DNA from: Hominenteromicrobium sp900549945
GTDB taxonomy: Bacteria; Bacillota; Clostridia; Oscillospirales; Acutalibacteraceae
Assembly (NCBI GenBank): GCA_902472305.1
Contig: CABRNK010000010.1
Location: 1 to 64,000 of the forward strand
Direction: 5' to 3'
DNA: 64,000 nucleotides
Part shown: positions 48,849 to 57,813 of the stretch, piece after piece
Position numbering within the stretch: the stretch's first letter is position 1
Layout of the letters: each line of letters begins with the position of its first letter
Made by a program: the position numbers and the translations under genes
Notes under the pieces: model-generated
The model's input: only the letters and a program-made list of their open reading frames with translations
Database searches by the model: none
What the model was told of the DNA's origin: nothing

Positions 48849-49881
48849 AGACACGGCTCCTTTTGCGGCGCAGCAGCATTACCAAGAAAAACGGACCGCC
48901 GAGCAGAGACATCACGATGCCGACCGGAATCTCAAAGGGCGCGAACAGCACGCGCGCCAGCACATCGCACAGCAGAACGAACGCGCCGCCTAAGAGCAGG
49001 CACGCCGGCAGCAGCCAGCGGTTGTCGTTTCCGGTGAGCCTTCTGGCCATATGCGGTACAAGCAAACCAACAAAGCCCAGCAGGCCGGCGAAACTCACCG
49101 CGCCGCCCGCAAGCAGCGCCGCAGCCAAAATGGCGAGAAAACGTGTGCGCCCCAAATGCAGGCCGAGGCTCTGCGCGCTCTCCTCGCCGAGCTGCAGGAC
49201 GTTCAGGTCGGCGGCCAATACGAACGCGAGAAGCAGGCCTGCGAGAAGATACCACGCCGCGCTGCCGACCGATGACAGCGTGACGCCGGAAAAGCCGCCC
49301 AGCATGAACCCGGTCGCGCCGATCACATCATCCGGAAATAAAAGCGTGATGGCATTTACGCCCGCCGTCAAAATACTGCTGACCGCGATGCCGGCCAGAA
49401 TCAGCGTTGTGCGCGAAAGCCCCGCCTTCACGGCCAGCGCGTATACGAACAGCGCCGTACACAGCGCGCCGAAAAACGAAGCGGCGGGCAGTGCGCCCGC
49501 CATCCCCGGGGCCAGCGTGACCGCGAGCATGGCAAAAAAGCCGGCGCCCGCGTTGACGCCGATCACATTCGGGCTGGCCATCGCGTTGTTGAGAACCGAT
49601 TGAATCAGCGCGCCGGCCACAGCAAGCGCGCCGCCTGCCGCAAGCCCCGCCAGCGTGCGCGGCAGACGGACGTGCACGAGGATGCGCCAAACGGGATCCG
49701 AAGACTCCCGGCCGTACAGCGCGGAGACGAGCTGCGCCGCCGTATAATTCTGACTGCCGAACCGCAGGCTCAGCAAAACGGAAAGCAAAAGCAAAACCGC
49801 AAGACCGGCCAGAACAGCGGCTCTGCCCTTACCCGATTTGGGCGGCAAGCTCCGGATACAGAATTTTTGCAAGATAGGCAT
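48841..49881 (-). CDS. btuC: Cobalamin/iron-type ABC transporter permease (BtuC/FecCD family)
   Basis: 346 residues with about ten membrane segments. VRLPRTLAGLAAGGALAVAGALIQ, NPxx-type NVIGVNAGAGFF, and GLLGFVGLLVPHMARRLTG are FecCD signatures. It overlaps btuD by 8 bp. Its start overlaps the end of btuF by 53 bp; the ATG at 49881 is kept because GGGGGGAG precedes it. Confidence 0.92.
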   Translation of the reverse strand: MPILQKFCIRSLPPKSGKGRAAVLAGLAVLLLLSVLLSLRFGSQNYTAAQLVSALYGRESSDPVWRILVHVRLPRTLAGLAAGGALAVAGALIQSVLNNAMASPNVIGVNAGAGFFAMLAVTLAPGMAGALPAASFFGALCTALFVYALAVKAGLSRTTLILAGIAVSSILTAGVNAITLLFPDDVIGATGFMLGGFSGVTLSSVGSAAWYLLAGLLLAFVLAADLNVLQLGEESAQSLGLHLGRTRFLAILAAALLAGGAVSFAGLLGFVGLLVPHMARRLTGNDNRWLLPACLLLGGAFVLLCDVLARVLFAPFEIPVGIVMSLLGGPFFLVMLLRRKRSRVYD

Positions 49882-50836
49882 AACTCTCCCCCCAGCGCGC
49901 GTTCGGTTTATAGTGGAACAACTCCTTCGGAAGCTGGATATACCGCCCTTCGCGGACAGCCGTCAGCCCCGCCCATGCCGGATTGCTCTCAAAATTCTGC
50001 TTCATATAGTCGAGCGCCGCCGCTTCGCTCGAACCCATCGTCACGACAAAGATGAAGTCCGGATCCGCGGCGATGACCTCCTCGAGGCTCACGTCCTCCA
50101 AAAGGCTTTCGTACTGCTCCACCAGATTTTCCGCGCCGAGCTCCCGCAGCATGATGCCTGCCAAATTGTCCTCGCCCTTGGCCTTGGCGCCGGTCGAAAA
50201 GGCGCGCAGAAGCAGTGCGGTCGGCGCCGGCTGCCTCTGCACGATGTCCAGAATGCGGTCGATCTCCGTCTGCACCGCAAGGCCGTTCTGCGCATACAGA
50301 TCCTCCCGGCCGGTCATCCGGCAGAACTGCTCCAGCATCTCGAGGTAATCGGAAAAGTGATCCACGCGGTAGTAGGCGTGCGGGATCCCGGCCGAGATCA
50401 GCGCTTCGTGCAGATCGACATGCTCGGCGGTGTCGGCGGAAAGGATCAGGAAATCCGGGTCAGCCGCAAGGATCGCCTCCAAATTCGGCTGTTTCACGCT
50501 GCCGAGAAGCGCGACATCCGCGCCGAGCTCCATGCCGCGTTCCTCTACGGCGTCGCTGGTCGCGCCGATCAGCGTGCCGCCCGCAAGCGTCCACGTCTCT
50601 GCAAAGCTGCCGTAGAGCGACGCTACCCGCTCCCAGCTCGACAGGGTGACGGAATAGCCCAGCGCATCTGTAAACGCAATTTGCTTTACAGGGTCGGACG
50701 CCGCGCTTTCCTCCTGCACGGCCGCGCCGGACTGCACGGCGTCCGCATCGGTTTGCGGCTGTGCAGCAGCACAGCCTGTCAGCAGTACAGCCGCAAGCCA
50801 TGCGCATAAAATAGATTTGAAACGAATGTGCTTCAT
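49829..50836 (-). CDS. btuF: Cobalamin-type ABC transporter substrate-binding lipoprotein
   Basis: 335 residues. Signal peptide with lipobox LLTGC (C22), then an acidic linker and a type III periplasmic-binding fold: YSVTLSSWERVASLYGS, NLEAILAADPDFLILS and SLEEVIAADPDFIFVV. Ligand specificity is not evident; genomic context in a B12 operon suggests a corrinoid. It follows cbiC by 75 bp with no terminator between. Confidence 0.88.
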   Translation of the reverse strand: MKHIRFKSILCAWLAAVLLTGCAAAQPQTDADAVQSGAAVQEESAASDPVKQIAFTDALGYSVTLSSWERVASLYGSFAETWTLAGGTLIGATSDAVEERGMELGADVALLGSVKQPNLEAILAADPDFLILSADTAEHVDLHEALISAGIPHAYYRVDHFSDYLEMLEQFCRMTGREDLYAQNGLAVQTEIDRILDIVQRQPAPTALLLRAFSTGAKAKGEDNLAGIMLRELGAENLVEQYESLLEDVSLEEVIAADPDFIFVVTMGSSEAAALDYMKQNFESNPAWAGLTAVREGRYIQLPKELFHYKPNARWGESYAYLAKILYPELAAQIG

Positions 50837-50911
50837 GGTATCCCTCTTTTCAAAAATTTCCGGGCCGATTTATCCTTGCCGGCGCAGAGACAAAGCGGCG
50901 GCAAGGCCGCC

Positions 50912-51589
50912 CTACTGCCAGCCCCGCGCTTTCGGGTCCAACATATTTGTGGCGGCATAGATCAGCGCATTGCATACGGCCGCCGCGACATTGCTGCCGC
51001 CCTTGCGGCCCAGCGCGACGATCGCGGGCACATCTGCCGCTTCACACACGGCCAGCAGGCGCGTCTTGCTCTCGACCACGTTGACGAACCCCACGGGGAC
51101 GGCGATCACGAGCGCCGGGCGCAGGCCGCGCTCAATCTGCGCGGTGATCGGCCACAGTGCGGTGGGCGCGTTGCCGACGGCGAACACGGCGTTCGGAAAC
51201 TGTGCGGCGGCAAAATCCACAGCGGCGGCGGCGCGCGTGGTGCCCGCTTCCTTGGCGCGCTCTGCGACCGCCTCCTCCGCCATAAAGCAGTGGACGGCGC
51301 TTTTGAGGCGGAGGAGCCCCGGCTTGCTGACGCCAGCCTTCGCCATATTCGTGTCCGTGACTATCGGCGCCCCCAATTGCAGCGCCGCGATACCGCGCCG
51401 CACGGCGCCGGGCGTGAAGCGCAGGTTTTTCGCGTAGTCAAAATCCGCCGTCGTGTGAATCACCCGCTTTATAACGGCGGCATTCTGTGCATCCAAACAG
51501 ATCCCCTGTTTTTCAAGCTCTTCGCTTATGATCGCCATACTCGTCCGCTCGATATCGGCGGGCAGAACATGCTTCTGCGTTCCGTTCAA
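50912..51589 (-). CDS. cbiC: Cobalt-precorrin-8 methylmutase (CbiC)
   Basis: About 225 residues. Moves the methyl group from C11 to C12, giving cobyrinate. LPADIERTSMAIISEEL is the typical start; VIHTTADFDYAKNLRF carries the catalytic His; and DTNMAKAGVSK and VGNAPTAL are conserved. The TTG at 51589 overlaps the cobO stop (TTTTGA) and is preferred to longer in-frame starts that would run through cobO. Confidence 0.93.
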   Translation of the reverse strand: MNGTQKHVLPADIERTSMAIISEELEKQGICLDAQNAAVIKRVIHTTADFDYAKNLRFTPGAVRRGIAALQLGAPIVTDTNMAKAGVSKPGLLRLKSAVHCFMAEEAVAERAKEAGTTRAAAAVDFAAAQFPNAVFAVGNAPTALWPITAQIERGLRPALVIAVPVGFVNVVESKTRLLAVCEAADVPAIVALGRKGGSNVAAAVCNALIYAATNMLDPKARGWQ

Positions 51590-52098
51590 AATTCCACACC
51601 CTTTCTGGCGGCGATGCCGCTCTGATACGGATGCCTGTGGCAAACCATCTCCGTGGAATAATCCGCCGATTCCAGCATCCACACAGCCGGCTCGCGGCCG
51701 GTCAGAACGATCTCGCGCTGCGGCGGGCGCTCCAGCACGGCACGGCGCAGCAAGGCCTCATCCACCATATCCATCCGGCAGGCCGCGCAGGCCTCATCCA
51801 GCACCAGCAGATCGCAGGGCTGTTCCAGCGCCTGCCGCAGATGCGCATTGTGCAGCGCTTTCGACACGGCTTTTTCCTCCGGCGTCATCTGAAACACAAA
51901 TTTTGTCCCGGTCTTGCCGGTATAAACGGCCGCGCCGAGCTTTCGGAGCGGCTCGAGCTCCCCGCTCCGCCCGCTTTTCAGAAACTGGACGAATGTGACG
52001 CGCAGACCGTTCCCGAGTGCGCGCAATGCAAGCCCGGCGGCGGCCGTCGTTTTTCCCTTGCCCTCGCCCCAGTAGAGATGTACGAGTCCCTTATCCAT
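51586..52098 (-). CDS. cobO: Cob(I)yrinic acid a,c-diamide adenosyltransferase (CobO/BtuR type)
   Basis: 170 residues. Transfers the adenosyl group of ATP to cob(I)alamin precursors. The P-loop is WGEGKGKTTAAAG at the N-terminus, with FVQFLKSG, LLVLDEACAA and VLTGREPAVWM following. The ATG at 52098 has GGAGG 9 bp upstream and overlaps the cobQ stop. Confidence 0.95.
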   Translation of the reverse strand: MDKGLVHLYWGEGKGKTTAAAGLALRALGNGLRVTFVQFLKSGRSGELEPLRKLGAAVYTGKTGTKFVFQMTPEEKAVSKALHNAHLRQALEQPCDLLVLDEACAACRMDMVDEALLRRAVLERPPQREIVLTGREPAVWMLESADYSTEMVCHRHPYQSGIAARKGVEF

Positions 52099-53572
52099 TC
52101 CGGTATGCCTCCATCGCTTCGTAAATGCGCGGCATGTCGAGGCTCGCGCGCACGGCATCCGCCAGAAGGTCATACTGCCGCTCTCGGTACACGGTATAGT
52201 CCTCCGGCTTTACACCCGCGGGGTCGAGCCCCCGGCTCTCGAGCAGCCATGCCGCCAGTTTCTGCGTCAGCTCGCCCGTATCGAACAGGCCGTGCAGGTA
52301 TGTTCCGAATACGTTTCCGAGCGCGGTGCCTTCCTCGCGGCCGTCCTGCATCCGAAACAGGGCCGCGCCGCCCGCCCGCGTCGTCTCGCCCATGTGGATC
52401 TCGTATGCGGTCACGGCAGCGCCGGCAAACGGCTGCGCTGCTGCTGCCGCCGTAACCTGACGCCGGTGCTTTTGGCGGACAAACCGTGTGCGGCACGGCA
52501 GCAGCCCCATACCGAGCAGGCTGCCGCCCCGCTCCACAGCCTCCGGATCGTCCAGCGCCTCCCCAAGCATCTGATAGCCGCCGCAGATGCCGAGCACCGG
52601 CGTGCCCGACGCCGCCAGTTTCTTGATCTCCGCCTCCAAACCGCTCTGCCGCAGCCAGAGCAGATCTTCCATCGTGCTTTTTGTTCCGGGAAGCACGATC
52701 AGATCCGGCCCTCGCAGCTCCGCCGCACGCGCAGCATAGCGCACGCCGAGTGCCGGGTGGCTCTCCAGCGGCGCAAAATCAGTGAAATTCGAGATACGCG
52801 GCAGCCGAATGACCGCGATATCGATCGGGCGCTGCACCTGCCGCTTTGCAAGCCGCGGCGAAAGGCTGTCCTCGTCGTCGATATCCGCGTGCGTGTACGG
52901 TACGACCCCGAGCACCGGCACGCCCGTTTTTTCCTCCAGCATCGCAAGGCCGGGGCGCAGCAAATCGACGTCTCCGCGGAATTTATTGATCACCGTTCCG
53001 ATAATACGCGCGCGCTCGTCCGGTTCGAGCAGCGCCGTCGTGCCGTAAAGCTGCGCAAAAACACCGCCGCGGTCGATGTCGCCGACCAGCAGCACCGGCG
53101 CATTCACGAGCTTTGCAAGCCCCATATTCACAATATCGTCCACCTTGAGATTGATCTCCGCCGGGCTGCCCGCGCCCTCGATCACGATCACGTCGTTTTC
53201 GGCTGAAAGGCTCTGAAAGGCGCGCAGTATCTCGGGGATCAGCGTCCTTTTCATCTTAAAATAATCGGCTGCCCGGTACTGTCCGCGCACCTCGCCGTTC
53301 ACGATAAGCTGGCTGCCTGTGTCGCTGGAGGGTTTGAGCAGAATCGGGTTCATGCGAACATCCGGCTCGACGCCCGCCGCTTCGGCCTGCGCCACCTGCG
53401 CGCGGCCCATTTCGAGGCCGTCCCGCGTCACATAGCTGTTCAGCGCCATGTTCTGGCTTTTGAACGGTGCAACGCGCAAGCCATCCTGCCGGAAAATGCG
53501 GCAAAGCGCCGTTGCCAGCAGGCTTTTGCCAGCGCCGGACATCGTTCCCTGCACCATAATACATCGGCTCAT
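52091..53572 (-). CDS. cobQ: Cobyric acid synthase (CobQ/CbiP)
   Basis: 493 residues. Amidates the b, d, e and g side chains of adenosylcobyrinate a,c-diamide using glutamine and ATP. N-terminal P-loop GTMSGAGKS, FKSQNMALNSYVTRDG, VIEGAGSPAEINL, and a glutamine amidotransferase domain with Cys in LGICGGYQMLG. It starts directly after the cobD stop. Confidence 0.96.
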   Translation of the reverse strand: MSRCIMVQGTMSGAGKSLLATALCRIFRQDGLRVAPFKSQNMALNSYVTRDGLEMGRAQVAQAEAAGVEPDVRMNPILLKPSSDTGSQLIVNGEVRGQYRAADYFKMKRTLIPEILRAFQSLSAENDVIVIEGAGSPAEINLKVDDIVNMGLAKLVNAPVLLVGDIDRGGVFAQLYGTTALLEPDERARIIGTVINKFRGDVDLLRPGLAMLEEKTGVPVLGVVPYTHADIDDEDSLSPRLAKRQVQRPIDIAVIRLPRISNFTDFAPLESHPALGVRYAARAAELRGPDLIVLPGTKSTMEDLLWLRQSGLEAEIKKLAASGTPVLGICGGYQMLGEALDDPEAVERGGSLLGMGLLPCRTRFVRQKHRRQVTAAAAAQPFAGAAVTAYEIHMGETTRAGGAALFRMQDGREEGTALGNVFGTYLHGLFDTGELTQKLAAWLLESRGLDPAGVKPEDYTVYRERQYDLLADAVRASLDMPRIYEAMEAYRNG

Positions 53573-54622
53573 TCAAAGCACCTCCCGCAACGCCTGCAAA
53601 AAAGCGTCGTTTTCTTCTTTCGTGCGCACCGCCGCCCGGTACCATCCGGCTGAGAGGCCGCGGTAATTGCCGCATGTGCGCAGCAGAATTCCCCTTTCCC
53701 GCAGCTTTTCCGCCAGACTGCCGTCCGCATGAAAAAACAGCAGGTAATTCGCCTCGCCCGGCACCACCCGGCAGCCCAAGGCGGAAAGCCCCGCAGAAAG
53801 CCGCGGGCGTTCCGTGCAGATCAGGCTGTGCAGCCGCCTGCTGTACGCCTTTTCCTCGAGCGCAGCCAGCCCCGCCGCCTGCGCCGGTCCGGAAACGGCC
53901 CACGGCTGACCGCAGGCACGCATGGCCTCGAGCAGCCGCGGCGCGCCCAGCGCATAGCCGAGGCGCAGGCCGGCCATCGCATACCATTTGGTGAAGGCCT
54001 TTAAGATCAGAAGGTTTTCATTCGCCGCGAGCTGCGGCTCGAGCGTGTGCGCCTGCGGTTCATCCAAAAAGTCATTGAAGCATTCGTCCACAACCAAAAG
54101 CACGCCGCACGCCGTGCACCGCTCGAGAATGCGCAGCAGCAGCGCGGGCGGTGTCGTCCGCCCGGTCGGATTGTTTGGCTCACACAGAAATACCACGTCC
54201 AGTGCGGGCGTGATCGCCTCCAGAATTTCCTCCGCAACAACGAAGCCGTTTTCCTCGCGCAGGTAAAAGTGCTCCGTGCGGCAGTCCGAAAGCCCGAGTG
54301 CCTGCTCGTATTCCGCAAAGGCCGGCGCCGTAACCAGCGCGCGCTTCGGGCGGACAGCCAGAACCAGCCTGAAAATCAGGTCTGCCGCGCCGTTGCCGCA
54401 GAGCACGGCATCCACCGGCAGCTTGTGCCGCGCGCCAAGCGCCGACGAAAGCGCGCGGCACAGCGGGTCGGGATAGCGGTCGGCCGAAGAAAGCGACGCG
54501 CAGACGGCGCGCCGCACGCCGTCCGGAAGCCCTAGGGGGCTGATATTCGCCGAAAAATCCAAGGGCATCCGCCCGTACTGGGCCATAAAGCCGGCCCAAT
54601 CGCCGCCGTGCGTCAATTTCAT
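53573..54622 (-). CDS. cobD: Threonine-phosphate decarboxylase CobD-like PLP enzyme
   Basis: 349 residues of the fold-type I aminotransferase family. Begins LTHGGDWAGFMAQYG, as CobD does; DFSANISPLGLPDGV, CEPNNPTGRTT and the PLP-lysine region FTKWYAMAGLRLGYA are clear. It would make (R)-1-amino-2-propanol phosphate for the nucleotide-loop linker. Histidinol-phosphate aminotransferase is the nearest alternative; the operon favours CobD. Confidence 0.9.
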   Translation of the reverse strand: MKLTHGGDWAGFMAQYGRMPLDFSANISPLGLPDGVRRAVCASLSSADRYPDPLCRALSSALGARHKLPVDAVLCGNGAADLIFRLVLAVRPKRALVTAPAFAEYEQALGLSDCRTEHFYLREENGFVVAEEILEAITPALDVVFLCEPNNPTGRTTPPALLLRILERCTACGVLLVVDECFNDFLDEPQAHTLEPQLAANENLLILKAFTKWYAMAGLRLGYALGAPRLLEAMRACGQPWAVSGPAQAAGLAALEEKAYSRRLHSLICTERPRLSAGLSALGCRVVPGEANYLLFFHADGSLAEKLRERGILLRTCGNYRGLSAGWYRAAVRTKEENDAFLQALREVL

Positions 54623-54638
54623 CGTTTTACATTCCCTT

Positions 54639-55601
54639 TCACAACAGAATCCACAGGATGCGCAGGCCCGCGAAAATCGCGAAGCTCAAAAAGCTCGCGG
54701 CATACAGCATCCGGTTCATCCGCAGAATATCCTGCGGGACAATCTCGCGCTGCGCATCGCCGATCGTCGGCTTGTCGTGCAGCTCTCCAAAGTAATACGC
54801 CGGACCCGCAAGCTGAATCCCCAGTGCGCCGGCCGCTGCGGATTCGGTCTGTGCCGAATTCGGGCTCGCGTGCCTGCGCCTGTCCCGCCGCCAGATCCGC
54901 AGCGCACCGCGCGCATCCTGCCCCGTCAGCGCCGCCGAAGCGATCAGAAAAAGCGCCGAAAGGCGCGACGGGATATAGTTCGCCGCGTCATCCAGCCTTG
55001 CCGCTGCGCGCCCAAACCAGAGGTAACGCTCGTTTTTATAGCCGAGCATGCTGTCCATCGTGTTGATGGCCTTGTAGCACAGCGCGAGCGGCGCGCCGCC
55101 CAAAAGCATGTACAGCATGGGCGCGGCGACGCCGTCGGAAAAATTCTCCGCCACGGTCTCCACGGCCGCGCGCGCAACCCCATGCGCGGAGAGCGCGTCC
55201 GTATCCCGCCCGACAATGCGTGCAACGGCGCGGCGCGCCTCGTCGAGCGTACCCGAAACAAGCCTATTATAAACGTTCCGGCTCTCATCGCGCAACCCTT
55301 TTATGGCGAGCGCCTGCCAGCACCAGATGACGGCGAGCAAAAAACGCAGCGCGGGATGCAAGAGGCCGCACAGCCAAAGCGAAAGAATACTGACCGCGAG
55401 CGTGCCGCACGGCAGCAGCGCCGCCATTACAACACCGCCTGCCAGCTCGCCGCGCGGCGTCTTTGGGAAAATGCGGCGCAGCACCTTTTCGAGCGCTGTG
55501 ATGCCGCGCCCCATGGCCACCACGGGGTGCGGCATCCACGCCGGATCCCCAAGCAGCAGGTCTAAAATAAGGCCGCAGGCCGCGGCGACAAGAATCTCCA
55601 T
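54639..55601 (-). CDS. cbiB: Adenosylcobinamide-phosphate synthase (CbiB)
   Basis: 320 residues, about five membrane segments. Begins with ACGLILDLLLGDPAWMPHPVVAMG, the CbiB hallmark, followed by VETVAENFSDGVAAP and AINTMDSMLGYKNERYLWFGR. Attaches aminopropanol phosphate to adenosylcobyric acid. The ATG at 55601 has AAAGGA about 7 bp upstream; a GTG one codon earlier is also possible. Confidence 0.95.
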   Translation of the reverse strand: MEILVAAACGLILDLLLGDPAWMPHPVVAMGRGITALEKVLRRIFPKTPRGELAGGVVMAALLPCGTLAVSILSLWLCGLLHPALRFLLAVIWCWQALAIKGLRDESRNVYNRLVSGTLDEARRAVARIVGRDTDALSAHGVARAAVETVAENFSDGVAAPMLYMLLGGAPLALCYKAINTMDSMLGYKNERYLWFGRAAARLDDAANYIPSRLSALFLIASAALTGQDARGALRIWRRDRRRHASPNSAQTESAAAGALGIQLAGPAYYFGELHDKPTIGDAQREIVPQDILRMNRMLYAASFLSFAIFAGLRILWILL

Positions 55602-55604
55602 CAC

Positions 55605-56201
55605 TTAATCCTTTTCATAGCGCACTTCGCGCACAAGCTCCAGTGTTTTTTCGCTCTGCCAGCGGTCGGCGCACAGAATATACCCGCCGCCGTTTGGAGC
55701 GCACCACGCGTAATAATCCCGCCGCGGCACCGCATAGCGCTCGAGGACGGCCATCTGCGTGCCGCCGTGCGCCGCAATGACAAGCGTATTCTCTCCGGCG
55801 CGGACCGCCGCGTCTGCCAAACGCTCGAATGCGGCGCACACCCTTTCGGAGAATTCCACCCGGCTCTCGCCGCCGGGACATCTCCCCATACAGCCGCCGT
55901 CCACCCATGCGCGATACGCCGGATTATGCTCCATTTCCTCGTAATTACGTCCTTCAAACGCCCCGAAGCACATTTCCCGCAGCCCCGGCACGACGGTCTG
56001 CGCCGCCGTCGGAAACAGGATTGACGCGCTTTCACGCGCCCGGCACAGCGGCGACACGTATACCGTGCGCGGCGAGAAATCTGCGCGCCGCAGCTTGGCC
56101 CGCCCCGCATCGGAGAGCGGAATGTCCCGCACACCCTGATACCTTTTTTCGGCGTTATAGGCGGTTTCCCCGTGGCGCAGAAGATAGATCAGCACGGCCA
56201 T
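55605..56201 (-). CDS. cobC: Histidine phosphatase, alpha-ribazole phosphatase-like (CobC)
   Basis: About 198 residues. LLRHGETAYNAEKRYQG holds the catalytic His and RHG motif; LCRARESASI, GAFEGRNYEEM and IAAHGGTQMAVL give the other phosphate-pocket residues. In this operon the likely job is removing the phosphate from alpha-ribazole phosphate or adenosylcobalamin phosphate. ATG 56201 abuts GGGGGA; a GTG at 56195 with better spacing is an alternative start. Confidence 0.85.
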   Translation of the reverse strand: MAVLIYLLRHGETAYNAEKRYQGVRDIPLSDAGRAKLRRADFSPRTVYVSPLCRARESASILFPTAAQTVVPGLREMCFGAFEGRNYEEMEHNPAYRAWVDGGCMGRCPGGESRVEFSERVCAAFERLADAAVRAGENTLVIAAHGGTQMAVLERYAVPRRDYYAWCAPNGGGYILCADRWQSEKTLELVREVRYEKD

Positions 56202-56527
56202 TCCCCCTTTAAAAGCTGCGGCAGCCCGCAGCAAACGCGCACAACCGTGTCCGCACGCGCGGCCAGCAGGCAGGCCAAACGGCCAGCCGCCTCCCGCGCC
56301 GCACGCTCCGCCGGATCCACCGGCACGACACCGCCGCCGACCTCGGTTGCGATCACAATCTCCTTCTGTGCCAGTCTGTCGGCGAGTGCCTCGAGATCAC
56401 CGGCCGTCTCCGCAAGGCACTGGACATCCCACACGGCGGCCGCATCAAACGCCTGCGGCGCAAGCCCGAGCGCATTTCGGATATATTCTCTCTTTCCCGC
56501 AAAAAGCGGCCCGGTAACAAAAATCAA
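56189..56527 (-). CDS. Short second CobU-like protein
   Basis: About 112 residues, two thirds of a normal CobU. The N-terminus IFVTGPLFAGKREYI keeps GxxxxGK but has Arg in place of Ser/Thr after the Lys. The C-terminal half IATEVGGGVVPVDPAERAAREAAGRLACLLAARAD (in pieces) is clearly CobU-like, while the middle with the guanylylated HRxxR motif is missing. A complete CobU is encoded two genes upstream. The TTG at 56527 overlaps the cobS stop, with GGAGGGG upstream. It may have lost or changed activity. Confidence 0.75.
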   Translation of the reverse strand: MIFVTGPLFAGKREYIRNALGLAPQAFDAAAVWDVQCLAETAGDLEALADRLAQKEIVIATEVGGGVVPVDPAERAAREAAGRLACLLAARADTVVRVCCGLPQLLKGEWPC

Positions 56528-57291
56528 AGCAACCCCTCCAAATACTGCGTGATACACAGGGCGGCGAGCATCCAAAGCTCCGCCGTCTGCAAAAACCAGC
56601 CTGCCAAGTCGCCTGAAAGGCCGCCAAACTGCACGCGCGTCATATGCTTATACCAGCAGAATACGCATACAGCCGCTAAGGCCGCCGCAAGACCGCCCCA
56701 GCCCGAAATGCACAATGCCGCCCCCAATAGTCCAGACGCCGCCGCAAGAATCCGGCAGACGCGCTTTCTGTCTGCCGCTGCGGCGAAGGTGTGGGCAAGC
56801 CCCGTGTTTTTCGCCAGCGGGAACCAAGCGACAGCAAGGCCGGAAAGCGTTCTCGAAAGGCAGAACACGAGAATCAGGACAGAGCCGCCGCTGCGCGGCA
56901 TGGCCGCCCAAATCGCGAAGGAAGCGACAAAATAGCAGCACAGCCGTATGGCGGCGAAGGCGCCGAGATGCGGGTCGCGCAGGATCTCCCGCTTTTTCTC
57001 CGGCGGCGCGTGGCTCGCCAGTGCGTCGCAGGTGTCGGCGTAGCCGTCGAGGTGGATGCCGCCGGTCAGCAGCACCGGCAGCAGGCACTGGCCGGCGCCG
57101 CGCAGCAGCGCGGGAAGCGCTAAACAGCCGCACAGCGCGGACCAGCCCCAGCAGATCAGCCCGATCACGGCCCCCACAAGCGGAAAGGCACAGAGCGCAT
57201 ACCGCATATTTTCCCGACTCCATTCGATTCTCGGCATGGGAACCGCGGAGAACATCGAAAACGCCACGATCACAGTCTGTATCACAAGCAA
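56524..57291 (-). CDS. cobS: Adenosylcobinamide-GDP ribazoletransferase (cobalamin synthase CobS)
   Basis: 255 residues, several membrane segments. FSMFSAVPMPRIEWSRENMRYALCAFPLVG (in pieces), TGGIHLDGYADTCDALAS with the metal-binding acidic residues, and LRDPHLGAFA are characteristic. Joins alpha-ribazole to adenosylcobinamide-GDP. The start is TTG 57291 or GTG 57285; it overlaps the cobU stop. Confidence 0.94.
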   Translation of the reverse strand: MLVIQTVIVAFSMFSAVPMPRIEWSRENMRYALCAFPLVGAVIGLICWGWSALCGCLALPALLRGAGQCLLPVLLTGGIHLDGYADTCDALASHAPPEKKREILRDPHLGAFAAIRLCCYFVASFAIWAAMPRSGGSVLILVFCLSRTLSGLAVAWFPLAKNTGLAHTFAAAADRKRVCRILAAASGLLGAALCISGWGGLAAALAAVCVFCWYKHMTRVQFGGLSGDLAGWFLQTAELWMLAALCITQYLEGLL

Positions 57292-57803
57292 AGCAGGTCG
57301 CCGCCCTTCAATGGATTGACCCGGCTGCAGACGATCTCGGCTACAGCGTCCGCGCGCGCCGCCAATACGCGGTTGACCTGTGCCAGACCGCGCAGATACG
57401 AAAGCGTGCCGCCGGCATACTGTGCGCCGCCGGAAAACACCTCATTTGTGACGATTGTCAGGTGCCGGCATCGGGAGAGCAGCCGCTCCGCGCCCCGCAG
57501 TGCACCGTGTGCTCCGTGTCCGCCCGGGCCGTACATCTCGTTTGCCACAAGATTGCTCATGCACTCGAGCAGGACATTCGCGCCGGCCGGAACGCGGCTG
57601 AGCGCGTCCCCCGTGTAGCATTCCAGCGTCTCAAAGCCCTTTCCGGCGCGCTGCACCCGGTGGCGCTGGATGCGCGCCCGGCATTCCGCGTCGAACGGCT
57701 GCATGGTTGCGACATAGATTCTGCTTCCCGGCAGCTTCTGCACGTGGTTTTCCGCGTATTCGCTTTTTCCGCTGGCGGCGCCGCCGATAACAAGTGTAAA
57801 CAT
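57282..57803 (-). CDS. cobU: Adenosylcobinamide kinase/phosphate guanylyltransferase CobU
   Basis: 173 residues. P-loop VIGGAASGKSEYAE, YVATMQPFDAE, the HRVQR motif containing the guanylylated His, LLECMSNLVANEM and IVTNEVFSG. Phosphorylates and then guanylylates adenosylcobinamide. It lies between cobT and cobS in the usual cobTUS cluster. Confidence 0.94.
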   Translation of the reverse strand: MFTLVIGGAASGKSEYAENHVQKLPGSRIYVATMQPFDAECRARIQRHRVQRAGKGFETLECYTGDALSRVPAGANVLLECMSNLVANEMYGPGGHGAHGALRGAERLLSRCRHLTIVTNEVFSGGAQYAGGTLSYLRGLAQVNRVLAARADAVAEIVCSRVNPLKGGDLLCL

Positions 57804-57813
57804 TTCACTTCTC

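Noticed and set aside
50837..50911. Cobalamin riboswitch between cbiC and btuF
   Set aside because: The 75-bp gap is far too short and lacks the conserved B12-box.
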